This document shows positions 8,820-16,845 of a DNA stretch of 64,000 bases, in pieces. The stretch lies in contig NZ_QSDR01000011.1 of the NCBI RefSeq assembly GCF_003464085.1, forward strand, positions 62,001 through 126,000, written 5' to 3'. The notes beneath the pieces were generated by a model that saw nothing but the letters and a program-made list of their open reading frames with translations, was not told where the DNA came from and did not search any database. Each line of letters opens with the position of its first letter. The stretch's first letter is position 1. Made by a program: the position numbers and the translations under genes. The DNA is from Clostridium sp. AM58-1XD. Its GTDB lineage: Bacteria; Bacillota; Clostridia; Lachnospirales; Lachnospiraceae.

Positions 8820-9515
8820 ATGGAAATCAAACCAATTCAAAAAGTACATGTAGGGGAGCAGGTTTTCCAGCAGATGAAACGGATGCTGATCCTGGGAGAA
8901 TGGATGCCTGGTGATAAGCTGCCGTCGGAGAATGAATTAGCTTCCATGTTTAACGTAAGCAGAATTACGGTCCGGCAGGCTTTGCAGAAGCTGGTTGCGC
9001 TTAATCTGATAGAGACGAGGCTGGGAGAAGGCTCCTTTGTAAGAACCATCGAGATTGAACAGACTCTGGACAGGCTTATGCCTACGATGTATCTGGGAGA
9101 AAAGACCAATATCCAGGTGTGTGAATTCCGTGAGCTCATGGATGTGGAAAGCGCCCGTCTGGCGGCGAAACGGCGGACGGAGGAAGATATAGAGCGGTTA
9201 AATGAAATCATATCCGAGATGAAAAAGGCAGAAAAAATAAAGGATTCCAACGAGTTTGCAAGACTGGATCTGGAGTTCCATTTTGAGATTGGAAGGATTA
9301 CCGGGAATCCTCTGATTATTAAAACAAATGATATTTTAAAAGATATACTGGAAGTGTCTATGGCTGACGTGATTAACCGTATGGGATATAAAACTGCTAT
9401 CGATTATCACAGCAGAATCTTGGAGGCAGTTAAGAGGCAGGATTCTGTACAGGCGATGGATTTAATGCGGGAACACATTGAGAAAAACATGGATTATTTC
9501 AGGGAAAACCCATAA
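8820..9515 (+). CDS. GntR/FadR-family transcriptional regulator
   Basis: 231 residues. Winged helix at about 10-75 (KLPSENELASMFNVSRITVRQALQKLVALNLIETRLGEGSFV), then an all-helical FCD ligand domain with metal-type motif residues (EFRELMDVESARLAA, DLEFHFEIGRITGNP, DYHSRILEAVKRQD). It acts as a dimer on DNA and usually senses a sugar acid or pathway intermediate. Lying at the end of the transporter/transketolase locus on the same strand, it is the likely local repressor. SD AGAGAGGT lies 9 bases before the ATG. Confidence 0.92.
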   Translation: MEIKPIQKVHVGEQVFQQMKRMLILGEWMPGDKLPSENELASMFNVSRITVRQALQKLVALNLIETRLGEGSFVRTIEIEQTLDRLMPTMYLGEKTNIQVCEFRELMDVESARLAAKRRTEEDIERLNEIISEMKKAEKIKDSNEFARLDLEFHFEIGRITGNPLIIKTNDILKDILEVSMADVINRMGYKTAIDYHSRILEAVKRQDSVQAMDLMREHIEKNMDYFRENP

Positions 9516-9600
9516 CAGCACGGAATACATTGTATTTTTGCGGTCATATTTTTCCCGCTCTCTCATAAAATAGTAATAATCGAATATGGGGGAGGTTGCA

Positions 9601-10032
9601 ATGAAAAGAGTTGTTAATGGAAAAATTGTATTATTGGGAATTATTCTTGCATGGGTACTTCTGGTGCGCTTTTTAACTGGCTGCAGCGCAGACAGCAGAC
9701 AGGAAGAAAAAGTCAGAGATCTGGATTTTACAGTAACAGCAGAAAATGAAATTCCGGAAGAGCTAAAACAGATTATTCAGGAAAAACAGAAGGCTCCTTT
9801 TAAGCTGACTTACAGTGATGAACAGAGCCTGTACATAGCAGTCGGTTACGGAGAACAGGCTACCGGAGGATACAGCATTGCAGTAAAGGCCCTTTATCTG
9901 ACACCGAATTCCATCATATATGACACCGAACTTTTGGGACCGGAAAAGAGTGAAGAATCCGGATCGGAAAAGTCCTATCCGTATATCGTGGTTAAAACGG
10001 AATTTCTGGAAGAACCGGTAGTATTTGAGTAA
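9601..10032 (+). CDS. PrcB-type (PrcB_C domain) lipoprotein
   Basis: 143 residues. N-terminal hydrophobic stretch ending LTGCS, a plausible lipobox, then a small domain with YIAVGYGEQATGGYSIAV, the hallmark of the PrcB C-terminal domain found in partners of secreted proteases, and PYIVVKTEFLEEPVVF at the end. ATG 9601 is chosen because GGGGGAGG lies 5 bases upstream; an in-frame upstream start at 9586 would read through this site. No protease gene is adjacent, so its partner is unknown. Confidence 0.75.
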   Translation: MKRVVNGKIVLLGIILAWVLLVRFLTGCSADSRQEEKVRDLDFTVTAENEIPEELKQIIQEKQKAPFKLTYSDEQSLYIAVGYGEQATGGYSIAVKALYLTPNSIIYDTELLGPEKSEESGSEKSYPYIVVKTEFLEEPVVFE

Positions 10033-10042
10033 CGAAAGGATC

Positions 10043-10071
10043 TTGACAACTGAAAAGGTATCTTTTACAAT
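10043..10071 (+). promoter_or_regulatory. Sigma-A promoter TTGACA-17-TACAAT
   Basis: TTGACA at 10043-10048 and TACAAT at 10066-10071 with 17-base spacing, close to consensus. Transcription would begin near 10078 and meet the hairpin at 10110-10153 before reaching the LTA-synthase-like gene. Confidence 0.75.
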
Positions 10072-10109
10072 AAATGAATGAAAAGTGTGTAGGGATACCA
10101 TGAGGACAG

Positions 10110-10153
10110 GGGTGCTCATCCATAATTGTGGGGATGAGTGCCTCCTTTTTTTT
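10110..10153 (+). terminator. Leader terminator/attenuator hairpin before the LTA-synthase-like gene
   Basis: Arms around CTCATCC (10115-10121) and GGATGAG (10132-10138), extended by wobble pairs to about 13 bp, are followed by eight Ts. It lies 40 bases downstream of a strong promoter and just before the coding region, so the leader is either a conditional attenuator or makes a short RNA of about 75 nt. Confidence 0.65.
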
Positions 10154-10171
10154 CAAAGAAAGGTTGAACGG

Positions 10172-12094
10172 ATGCTTAAAGAGGAAAGGACAGGAGAGGT
10201 AAATGATAGAAACGGGCAGCTGGAAGGGCATGCCGAAATACAGAAAAGCGATATCATAAACGGAGCAGAAACGAAACATAAGGGAAGTGTTTTCAGAACA
10301 ACGGCAGGATGTCTGGTCTTAGCGCTGACGCCGGCTGCGGTTTATATGATATTTGAAGGAATTACGGGAAATCTGGGTGTGATATCCATACGGTACACTC
10401 TGCTGAATCTGGCGGCGTATTACCTGATTTATATCCTTCTGTTTGCAGTAGCGGGCACAACGAGAATTGCATATCCTCTGCTGAATACGATTATGACAGC
10501 GATCGCACTGGCCGAACATTTCGTAGTGGAATTTCGCGGAAGGCCGATCATGCTTGGGGATGTCATGGCGCTGCGGACGGCTATGACGGTATCGGGCAAT
10601 TATCATTATGTTTTTACTGCCGTATTGATTATAGGAATTATGATGTCTTTGCTGCTGAGCGGCCTGGCAGTCCTCTGGCCTGTAAGAGTTGCGGGATGGA
10701 AGTATCATGGGGGAGCGTTTGTGGCAGCGGCAGCTGTGACACTGATTAGCGGCTGGTGGTTTTACGGAAAAGGAATTGCCGAAAACAGCATCGAGATCAA
10801 TATGTGGGATCCGGCAAATTCCTACAGGGAAAACGGATACGTCCTGAGCACGCTGTATGCCTTTTCCTATATATCCACAGAACCTCCGGAAGGGTACTCT
10901 GTAAAAGAAGTGCAGAATATCGGGCGGACGATCAGCGATGAGTACAGGAATGACGAATATTTCTGGAACAGCAGTGATTCGGATGTCGTCCCTGTCAACA
11001 TGATCTGTATCATGAACGAGAGCTTTGCCGATCTGAGTGTAATCGGTGATTTCCAGACAGATAAGCCGTATCTGGAAAATTACTATGAGCTGTCCGATAA
11101 TTGTATAAAGGGAAATCTCTATATGCCCGTATTCGGTGCGATGACATGTAATTCAGAATATGAATTTTTGACGGGCAACGCGATGTCATTTGCACCGCCT
11201 GGCAGTGTGCCCTATCAGGTATATGCGAACCAGACGGTATATGGCCTGCCCTTGACGCTGAAAAATCAGGGTTACAGGACAGTAGCCATGCATCCATATC
11301 CCGCACAGAATTGGAACAGGAACCAGGTATTTGCTCAGATGGGCTTTGACGAATTTCTGGCGGAGGAGTATTTTGATGATTCACCCAGAATCAGGGGATA
11401 TGTGAGCGACAGAGGAACCTATGATAAAATTATCGGCTTAACAGAGGAAAAGGAACCGGGGGAACGTTTATTTATCTTTGATGTTACGATGCAGAATCAC
11501 GGCGGTTATACGGCAGAAGGCTACGAAAGCCAGGTCCATCTGGAAGATTTTGATGATATGCCGAAGACGGAACAGTACCTTTCCCTCATCCGCGAATCAG
11601 ATGAGGCGCTTAAGTATCTTCTGGACTATTATGAGGAGTGTGAAGAGCCTACTATGATCGTCATGTTTGGTGATCACCAGCCGGGAATCGAAGAAGAATT
11701 TTATGAAGCGGTCTACGGTATGCCATTATATGAAGTGAGCAGTGAAGATTACATCAGGCGGTATATTACCCCATTCCTTGTATGGACCAACTATGATATG
11801 CCGTCAGAGACGATTGAAGGCATGAGTGCTGCCTACCTTTCCAGCATGGTAGTAGAACGGGCGAATCTGGAACCAACCGATTTTCAGGTATTTCTCGATA
11901 AGATGTACCAGCAGGCGCCCGTCATTCATCCGCTGGGGTATTATTCGGCAGACGGCATATGGTCAGACTGGATAGACTGGAAGGAAAAGAAGGAATATCC
12001 CATATTCAAAAACTATTATATCCTCCAGTATAACAATATGATGGGGAAAAAAAGAAGAGTGGATGATATTTTCAGGATTGCGCCTGTTTCTTGA
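10172..12094 (+). CDS. LTA synthase family membrane sulfatase-fold protein
   Basis: 640 residues. About five N-terminal membrane segments, then an extracellular sulfatase-fold domain: MNESFADLSVIGD (metal site), GAMTCNSEYEFLTGN (candidate catalytic Thr), FDVTMQNHGGY and VMFGDHQPG. Family members polymerise glycerol-phosphate onto lipoteichoic acid or transfer phosphoglycerol to glycans. A longer in-frame start at 10085 would translate the leader hairpin; ATG 10172, 7 bases after AAAGAAAGG, is more sensible. Monocistronic with its own promoter. Whether it is LtaS proper or a phosphoglycerol transferase cannot be decided here. Confidence 0.88.
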   Translation: MLKEERTGEVNDRNGQLEGHAEIQKSDIINGAETKHKGSVFRTTAGCLVLALTPAAVYMIFEGITGNLGVISIRYTLLNLAAYYLIYILLFAVAGTTRIAYPLLNTIMTAIALAEHFVVEFRGRPIMLGDVMALRTAMTVSGNYHYVFTAVLIIGIMMSLLLSGLAVLWPVRVAGWKYHGGAFVAAAAVTLISGWWFYGKGIAENSIEINMWDPANSYRENGYVLSTLYAFSYISTEPPEGYSVKEVQNIGRTISDEYRNDEYFWNSSDSDVVPVNMICIMNESFADLSVIGDFQTDKPYLENYYELSDNCIKGNLYMPVFGAMTCNSEYEFLTGNAMSFAPPGSVPYQVYANQTVYGLPLTLKNQGYRTVAMHPYPAQNWNRNQVFAQMGFDEFLAEEYFDDSPRIRGYVSDRGTYDKIIGLTEEKEPGERLFIFDVTMQNHGGYTAEGYESQVHLEDFDDMPKTEQYLSLIRESDEALKYLLDYYEECEEPTMIVMFGDHQPGIEEEFYEAVYGMPLYEVSSEDYIRRYITPFLVWTNYDMPSETIEGMSAAYLSSMVVERANLEPTDFQVFLDKMYQQAPVIHPLGYYSADGIWSDWIDWKEKKEYPIFKNYYILQYNNMMGKKRRVDDIFRIAPVS

Positions 12095-12135
12095 CAAAAT
12101 TTGTGAAATATCTTTTTAAATGGAAAATCATATGA

Positions 12136-12347
12136 TATACTAATACCCAAAAATATTTTGTTTCATAGGAAATTCCTGCGTTATTCCCTATGGAATGGAA
12201 ATCATTCCGCGAAAAAGTGTCCTGAGGCGGAACGGATGCTGCTGCCGAAGCGGCTTCTACAGGAACCGTACAGGAAATGTTTTGCAGACTGTGTCATATC
12301 ATAATCGTATAAAAGAAGATGTACACGCAGTGGAAAAGGGGAAAAAT
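12136..12347 (+). promoter_or_regulatory. Structured 5' leader of cysE with TATACT -10
   Basis: TATACT at 12136-12141 (weak -35) begins a roughly 200-nt untranslated leader. It can fold CATAGG (12164-12169) with CCTATG (12187-12192), and GGAATG (12192-12197) with CATTCC (12103 offset: 12203-12208). No T-box TGGNACCGCG box or SAM box is seen. A regulatory role for cysteine or serine supply is possible but not shown. Confidence 0.4.
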
Positions 12348-12992
12348 ATGATTTTTAAGGATATTTGGCTTGATATTAAGGCTGTTCAGGAAAGGGACCC
12401 GGCGGCCAGGAGCGCGCTGGAGGTCCTGCTTTTGTATCAGGGGATTCATGCTCTGATCTGGCACCGGTTTGCCCACTGGTTTTACAGACATAAGATGTTT
12501 TTCATAGCCAGGCTGATTTCTCAGATCGCCAGATTTTTTACGCTGATTGAAATCCATCCCGGCGCTCAGCTGGGACATGGAATCCTGATTGACCATGGCT
12601 GCGGCGTCGTCATTGGCGAGACAGCCGTTGTAGGAGATAACTGTACGATTTACCAGGGAGTTACGCTGGGAGGCGTAGGAACGCAGAAGGGCAAGCGCCA
12701 TCCCACTTTGGGCAGCAACGTTATGGTAGGCGCAGGCGCAAAGATCCTGGGCGCTTTCGAGGTGGGCGATAACTGCAACATCGCGGCAAATGCCGTTCTT
12801 TTAAAGCCGCTCGAGGAAAATATTACAGCGGCAGGAATTCCGGCGCGCCCTGTCAGAATAGACGGAGTCAGAGTACCGGAACCTCAGGCGGTGACACAAG
12901 AACATGTCTGCATGATGGAAGCAAGAATCAGAGAACTGGAAGAAACCGTACAGATGCTGAAAAAAGAGCTGGAAGGACAGAACAGAATATAA
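12348..12992 (+). CDS. cysE: Serine O-acetyltransferase
   Basis: 214 residues. N-terminal helical domain (DIKAVQERDPAARSALEVLL, typical of serine acetyltransferase) then a left-handed beta-helix of hexapeptide repeats with the catalytic HPGAQLGHG and DHGCGVVIGETA region and GGVGTQKGKRHPTLG. It makes O-acetyl-L-serine from serine and acetyl-CoA, the first step of cysteine synthesis. The frame is open upstream to 12195, but AAAAGGGG lies 7 bases before ATG 12348, where family similarity begins. Three bases separate it from the following TtcA-like gene, so they share an mRNA. Confidence 0.95.
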   Translation: MIFKDIWLDIKAVQERDPAARSALEVLLLYQGIHALIWHRFAHWFYRHKMFFIARLISQIARFFTLIEIHPGAQLGHGILIDHGCGVVIGETAVVGDNCTIYQGVTLGGVGTQKGKRHPTLGSNVMVGAGAKILGAFEVGDNCNIAANAVLLKPLEENITAAGIPARPVRIDGVRVPEPQAVTQEHVCMMEARIRELEETVQMLKKELEGQNRI

Positions 12993-12994
12993 AG

Positions 12995-13843
12995 ATGAAG
13001 ACGCGTTGTCAGGAAATTGAGAGCAGTATCATAAAGCGGTTCCGGAAGGAAATCTGGAGACCATTTGTCAGAGGGCTTCAGGAATACGAAATGTTGAAGG
13101 CGGGAGACCGCGTCGCCGTATGCATATCAGGAGGAAAGGATTCCATGCTCCTGGCGAAATGCATGCAGGAGATCAAGCGCCATGGAAATGTGGAGTTTGA
13201 AGCAGAGTACCTTGTAATGGATCCGGGCTATCACCCGGCGAACCGCAGGATGATCGAAGAGAATGCCAGGCTGATGGAAATTCCCATTACGATCGTAGAA
13301 TCAGATATTTTTAATATAGTGGTAAAGGAAGACGACTCTCCATGCTATCTGTGTGCCAGGATGAGAAGAGGCTGTCTGTATGACAGCGCCAGAAAACTGG
13401 GCTGCAATAAAATAGCTCTTGGCCATCATTTTGACGATGTGATCGAGACAACTCTCATGAGTATGCTGTACGGCGGTCAGGTGAATACGATGATGCCAAA
13501 ACTTCACAGCCGGAATTTTAAAGGGATGGAGTTAATCCGTCCCTTGTATTTCGTCAAAGAAGCGGATATCCTCGCATGGAAAGAAGCCAACAGCCTTACC
13601 TTTCTTCAGTGCGCCTGCCGCTTTACGGAAAAGATAAAAGAGGAGCAGGATGCAGGAGAAGAGGTGAAGTCCTCAAAGCGCCAGGAGATGAAAGAGCTGA
13701 TTTCTTATTTCAGGAGACAAAATCCCAACATTGAAAATAACATTTTTAAAAGTACGGAAAACGTAAACCTGGATGTGTGCCTCGGCTATGTAAAGAACGG
13801 AGAACGCCATCATTTTATGGAGGAATATGAAGACAGAGAGTGA
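12995..13843 (+). CDS. TtcA-like PP-loop tRNA thiolation protein
   Basis: 282 residues. PP-loop SGGKDSMLLAKCM near residue 46, paired cysteines CYLCARMRRGCLY, GHHFDDVIETTLMSMLYGG, and a late CACRF cysteine pair, as in TtcA/TtuA-type enzymes that activate tRNA with ATP and thiolate it with an Fe-S cluster. TtcA proper makes 2-thiocytidine-32. Being next to cysE links it to cysteine-derived sulphur. Family assignment is good; the exact tRNA position is unknown. Confidence 0.88.
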   Translation: MKTRCQEIESSIIKRFRKEIWRPFVRGLQEYEMLKAGDRVAVCISGGKDSMLLAKCMQEIKRHGNVEFEAEYLVMDPGYHPANRRMIEENARLMEIPITIVESDIFNIVVKEDDSPCYLCARMRRGCLYDSARKLGCNKIALGHHFDDVIETTLMSMLYGGQVNTMMPKLHSRNFKGMELIRPLYFVKEADILAWKEANSLTFLQCACRFTEKIKEEQDAGEEVKSSKRQEMKELISYFRRQNPNIENNIFKSTENVNLDVCLGYVKNGERHHFMEEYEDRE

Positions 13844-13862
13844 GAAAAGGAATATCCTTTCT

Positions 13863-13891
13863 GCATAAAAGACTGTAAAAACGCATACATT
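13863..13891 (+). promoter_or_regulatory. Candidate sporulation sigma-E-type promoter
   Basis: GCATAAAA (13863-13870), 13 bases, then CATACATT (13884-13891), which resembles the mother-cell sigma-E pattern. It lies upstream of an SPOCS/LysM spore-type protein. A TATAAT at 13897-13902 with a poor -35 is an alternative vegetative promoter. Confidence 0.4.
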
Positions 13892-13927
13892 TTCTTATAA
13901 TATCAGGTAAGGAAGGTGTATGCTTCG

Positions 13928-15493
13928 ATGGAGCTGAGTAAAAAAAATATCCATATGAACCGTTGGAAAACACATGCGACCACTCAGGTGACTCTGGATG
14001 ATGATTTTATCGTGCCGGATACCATGGATGATGCAGAGCAGGTGGTTTTAAGTACGGGAGACATACAGATTGAATCATCCAGGGCACAGGGAGAAAAAGT
14101 TGTTGTAAAGGGAAAGCTGGATTTCAGGATTCTGTACAGAAAGGCTGGAGGAGGGCTTCAGGCACTTGCAGGTTCCATGCCTTTTGAAGAGACGATCAAT
14201 GTGCCGGGATTGGAAGACCGGGATTATACGGCGACGTCCTGGGAGCTGGACGATCTGAATGCCGGTATGATAAATTCCAGAAAAATGAGCGTGAAAGCTC
14301 TGATTACCCTGGATGTATCGGCAGAGACACTTTATGATGTGGAAGCGGCTGTCGATGTTGCAGAGGGTAGCACCGGCGCAGAAGTGAAGGCCCTCCGCCA
14401 GAATATGGAAGTGGCGGCCATTGCGGTGCGCAGAAAAGATACATACCGGGTGAAAGAAACAATTGCTCTTTCAGGAAACAAACCGAATATTGACAATATC
14501 CTGTGGAGCGAGATGCGCCTCTGCTCATCCGCATGCCGGCCTATGGACGGAAAGGTGAGGTTGGAAGGAGAACTGATCGTATTCGTCATTTATGACGGCG
14601 AGGGAGAAAATGATACGATTCAGTGGCTGGAGGAAAGCGTTCCGTTTTCAGGGGAACTGGAGCTTGCTGAAGCTGTAGAAGAAATGATACCACAGATTTC
14701 CATGCGCCTTGTACATAAAGACATTGAGGCAAAGCCGGATTATGACGGCGAGATGAGAGAGCTGGAAATCGACGCCGTAGTAGAACTGGACATGAAGCTG
14801 TATGAAGAAGAGGAAGTAGAGCTGCTGAGCGATCTGTACTCCACGAACAGGGAAATCGTCCTGGAAACAGAAGAAGCCTGTTTTGACAAGATCCTTACAA
14901 AAAACCTGTGTAAATGCAAGGTGGCTGAAAAAGTAGAGGTCAGCCATTCCGACAGAATTCTTCAGATTTGCCACAGCGAAGGCAACGTAAAGATTGATGA
15001 AACGGAAATCAGCAATGACGAACTGAACATTGAAGGCGTTCTCGAGGTTAAGCTTCTGTATCTGACTGCTGATGACAGCGAACCCATCCAGTCATCCACA
15101 GAAGTGGTGCCGTTTCATTATACGGCAGAAGCAAAGGGAATTACTCCGGAAAGCATTTATCAGATGAATACTGGGCTGGATCAGATGACTGCCGTTATGA
15201 TCGGCGGAGATATGGTGGAGATTAAAGCGGTGATCAACCTGGACCTTCTCGTACTGCAGCCGGTCTGCCAGCCGGTGATTGCCAGCGCCTCCGAAGAGCC
15301 CATGGATCTACAGAAGCTGCAGAAGATGCCGGGAATTGTGGGATATATTGTGCAGCCGGGCGATTCTCTGTGGAAAATTGCAAAAAAATTCCATACGACT
15401 GTGGAAAACATTATGGAAACAAATGGTTTAACTTCAGATATCATCAAGCCAGGGGATAAATTGATACTTGTAAAAGAGATTGCAAGGGGATAA
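13928..15493 (+). CDS. SPOCS (DUF3794) repeat and LysM spore-envelope protein
   Basis: 521 residues. Three consecutive DUF3794/SPOCS-type beta domains (recognisable by FDKILTKNLCKCKV and ISNDELNIEGVLEVKLLYL), followed by a C-terminal LysM peptidoglycan-binding domain (YIVQPGDSLWKIAKKFHTT ... IKPGDKLILV, about 475-520). No signal peptide, as expected for a protein assembled onto the forespore from the mother cell. ATG 13928 is preferred with GGAAGG about 11 bases upstream; GTG 13916 overlaps the ribosome site. Similar proteins tether the coat to the cortex. Confidence 0.9.
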   Translation: MELSKKNIHMNRWKTHATTQVTLDDDFIVPDTMDDAEQVVLSTGDIQIESSRAQGEKVVVKGKLDFRILYRKAGGGLQALAGSMPFEETINVPGLEDRDYTATSWELDDLNAGMINSRKMSVKALITLDVSAETLYDVEAAVDVAEGSTGAEVKALRQNMEVAAIAVRRKDTYRVKETIALSGNKPNIDNILWSEMRLCSSACRPMDGKVRLEGELIVFVIYDGEGENDTIQWLEESVPFSGELELAEAVEEMIPQISMRLVHKDIEAKPDYDGEMRELEIDAVVELDMKLYEEEEVELLSDLYSTNREIVLETEEACFDKILTKNLCKCKVAEKVEVSHSDRILQICHSEGNVKIDETEISNDELNIEGVLEVKLLYLTADDSEPIQSSTEVVPFHYTAEAKGITPESIYQMNTGLDQMTAVMIGGDMVEIKAVINLDLLVLQPVCQPVIASASEEPMDLQKLQKMPGIVGYIVQPGDSLWKIAKKFHTTVENIMETNGLTSDIIKPGDKLILVKEIARG

Positions 15494-15718
15494 AAGAAAA
15501 AACCCTGCACATAATAGGATTCAGGCCATATTATAAGATATGAGCACCTGGCGGACTTCAATTGGCCCGGTGCCAGTGTGTAAGCAATAAGCCCTGGGAC
15601 AGCGCAGACAAATACTGCATCCAGCTGGTGCTTCATATAGATGACAGGGAATCCTGGGCGGTAGTGGCGTGATTGCAAGACGTTATTACCGTTTACATAG
15701 AAAAACGGAGCAGGAAAT
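15494..15718. other. Gap with hairpin and a short unexplained open frame
   Basis: Contains a partial inverted repeat (GCACC near 15545, GGTGC near 15570) without a T-run. A short plus-strand frame ends at the TGA near 15671 and reads SNKPWDSADKYCIQLVLHID in its middle, about 40 codons with no good start or ribosome site. It may be a remnant. A GGAG site precedes the next gene. Confidence 0.3.
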
Positions 15719-16003
15719 ATGAACTATACTTATCTGGTTGAGTGTGCCGACAAAAGCCTTTATTGCGGCTGGACAAACCATCTGGAGCAGAGAATAAGGG
15801 CGCATAATGATGGAAAGGGCGCGAAATATACAAAGTGCAGAAGACCTGTCCGCCTTGTCTATATGGAAGTGTTTGAAACAAAGGAAGAAGCGATGAGACG
15901 GGAAGCGGCAATTAAAAAGATGAGCCGCAGACAGAAGGAACAGCTGATTAAGGAAAGACCAGTTGGAGAAAATAAAAAGGCATTGGCAGCGGAGAAGGAA
16001 TGA
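15719..16003 (+). CDS. GIY-YIG nuclease family protein (UPF0213/YhbQ-like)
   Basis: 94 residues, a stand-alone GIY-YIG domain: YTYLVECADKSLYCGWT carries the YxxxCADxSLYxGxT variant of the motif, with the catalytic-type Arg in LEQRIRAHN and Glu in FETKEEAMRREAAIKK. Function of this small family is unproven; nucleic-acid cleavage or repair is assumed. SD GGAG lies 6-7 bases upstream. The terminator's left arm lies inside its 3' end. Confidence 0.9.
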   Translation: MNYTYLVECADKSLYCGWTNHLEQRIRAHNDGKGAKYTKCRRPVRLVYMEVFETKEEAMRREAAIKKMSRRQKEQLIKERPVGENKKALAAEKE

Positions 16004-16030
16004 TCGGTCACCGTTTTCCAATGCCTTTTT
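15974..16030 (+). terminator. Bidirectional terminator between GIY-YIG and hemolysin III genes
   Basis: AAAAAGGCATTGG (15974-15986) pairs with CCAATGCCTTTTT (16018-16030), 13 bp. The left arm is within the end of the GIY-YIG gene. A-run and T-run flanks let it serve both converging genes. Confidence 0.85.
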
Positions 16031-16068
16031 CGATATACGAGAAATGACAGGGAATCTTTCCGGGATTT

Positions 16069-16719
16069 TTATGCCACAAACTGGTACATCATGATATAAT
16101 GACAGAAACTTCCGCCCATTACAAAGAGGTGGAAAATTTCATGAGAACCGAAGTTCTTATGACGGGAATTAAAAATCGGGAGTTTCAGAGCATATATGAT
16201 TCCTCCCACCGTGTAAATTACGCCGCCTGCAACGAGCCAGAGAAAGGCCGGATAAGGGAGCGCCCGTATAATCTTTGTAATAGCCAGAACGCATACCCAC
16301 CCCATTGCGATGTAGACGACAGAGGAAAACCATTTCGGACATGTAATCCAGAACGCCATGATGGCAATTCCGGCTGCTGCGATCCCCCATACGAGGGCCA
16401 GGAGTCCCCAGCCGGTCCGGTTTCCAAGGACGATCAGGCAGACAGGGGTATAAGTACCGGCGATCAATATGAAAATCATCATGTGATCGATCTTGCGCAG
16501 GATCTGGTTTACTTTCGGTGAAATATCCAGCGTATGATAGATGGTACTGGCAGCATACAGCAAGATCATGCTGATGATAAAAATAGTAAGAGAAGTTACA
16601 TGCAGGTATCCAGGTTCTCCGGCCGCCTTTAATATAAGAGGGAAGGCCGCGATAAATGCCAGAAGCATGGCTATAAAATGGGTAATTGCACTGCCCGGGT
16701 TGCGAAGTTTTTGAATCAT
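16069..16719 (-). CDS. Hemolysin III family membrane protein (YqfA/PAQR type)
   Basis: 216 residues with seven hydrophobic segments. Family marks are STIYHTLD, KIDHMMIFILIAGTYTP and GSHEIFHLFVMGGSFCHY, which carry the conserved Ser/His/Asp positions likely to bind a metal in PAQR hydrolase-like proteins. AAAGGAGG lies just before the minus-strand ATG. Despite the name, true hemolytic action is doubtful; a membrane lipid homeostasis role is more often proposed. Confidence 0.93.
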   Translation of the reverse strand: MIQKLRNPGSAITHFIAMLLAFIAAFPLILKAAGEPGYLHVTSLTIFIISMILLYAASTIYHTLDISPKVNQILRKIDHMMIFILIAGTYTPVCLIVLGNRTGWGLLALVWGIAAAGIAIMAFWITCPKWFSSVVYIAMGWVCVLAITKIIRALPYPAFLWLVAGGVIYTVGGIIYALKLPIFNSRHKNFGSHEIFHLFVMGGSFCHYIMMYQFVA

Positions 16720-16765
16720 AATTTTACCTCCTTTGATAAAATAAGGAATCTATATCAGTTACTAT

Positions 16766-16790
16766 CATATGTAGTTTTGAAAACTATATG
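16766..16790. promoter_or_regulatory. Palindrome TAGTTTT-G-AAAACTA in the divergent promoter region
   Basis: A perfect 7-1-7 inverted repeat at 16772-16786 with extended partial symmetry (CATA/TATG). It lies between the divergent hemolysin III and pseudouridine synthase genes, where an operator could control either. No regulator gene is adjacent. Confidence 0.45.
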
Positions 16791-16845
16791 CTGTATTTTA
16801 TTAAACTATAACTCATAGAAGGAAAGATGTCAAGAGGATTGAGAA

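Noticed and set aside
10085..10171. Upstream in-frame extension of the LTA-synthase-like protein
   Set aside because: It would translate a T-tailed hairpin and lacks a ribosome site; ATG 10172 has AAAGAAAGG upstream.
12136..12347. T-box or SAM riboswitch in the cysE leader
   Set aside because: No TGGNACCGCG antiterminator box, no SAM-I core, and no terminator/antiterminator pair were found.
15181..15678. 165-codon minus-strand frame at the end of the SPOCS/LysM gene
   Set aside because: Mostly antisense to a well-supported gene, with no ribosome site or family similarity.
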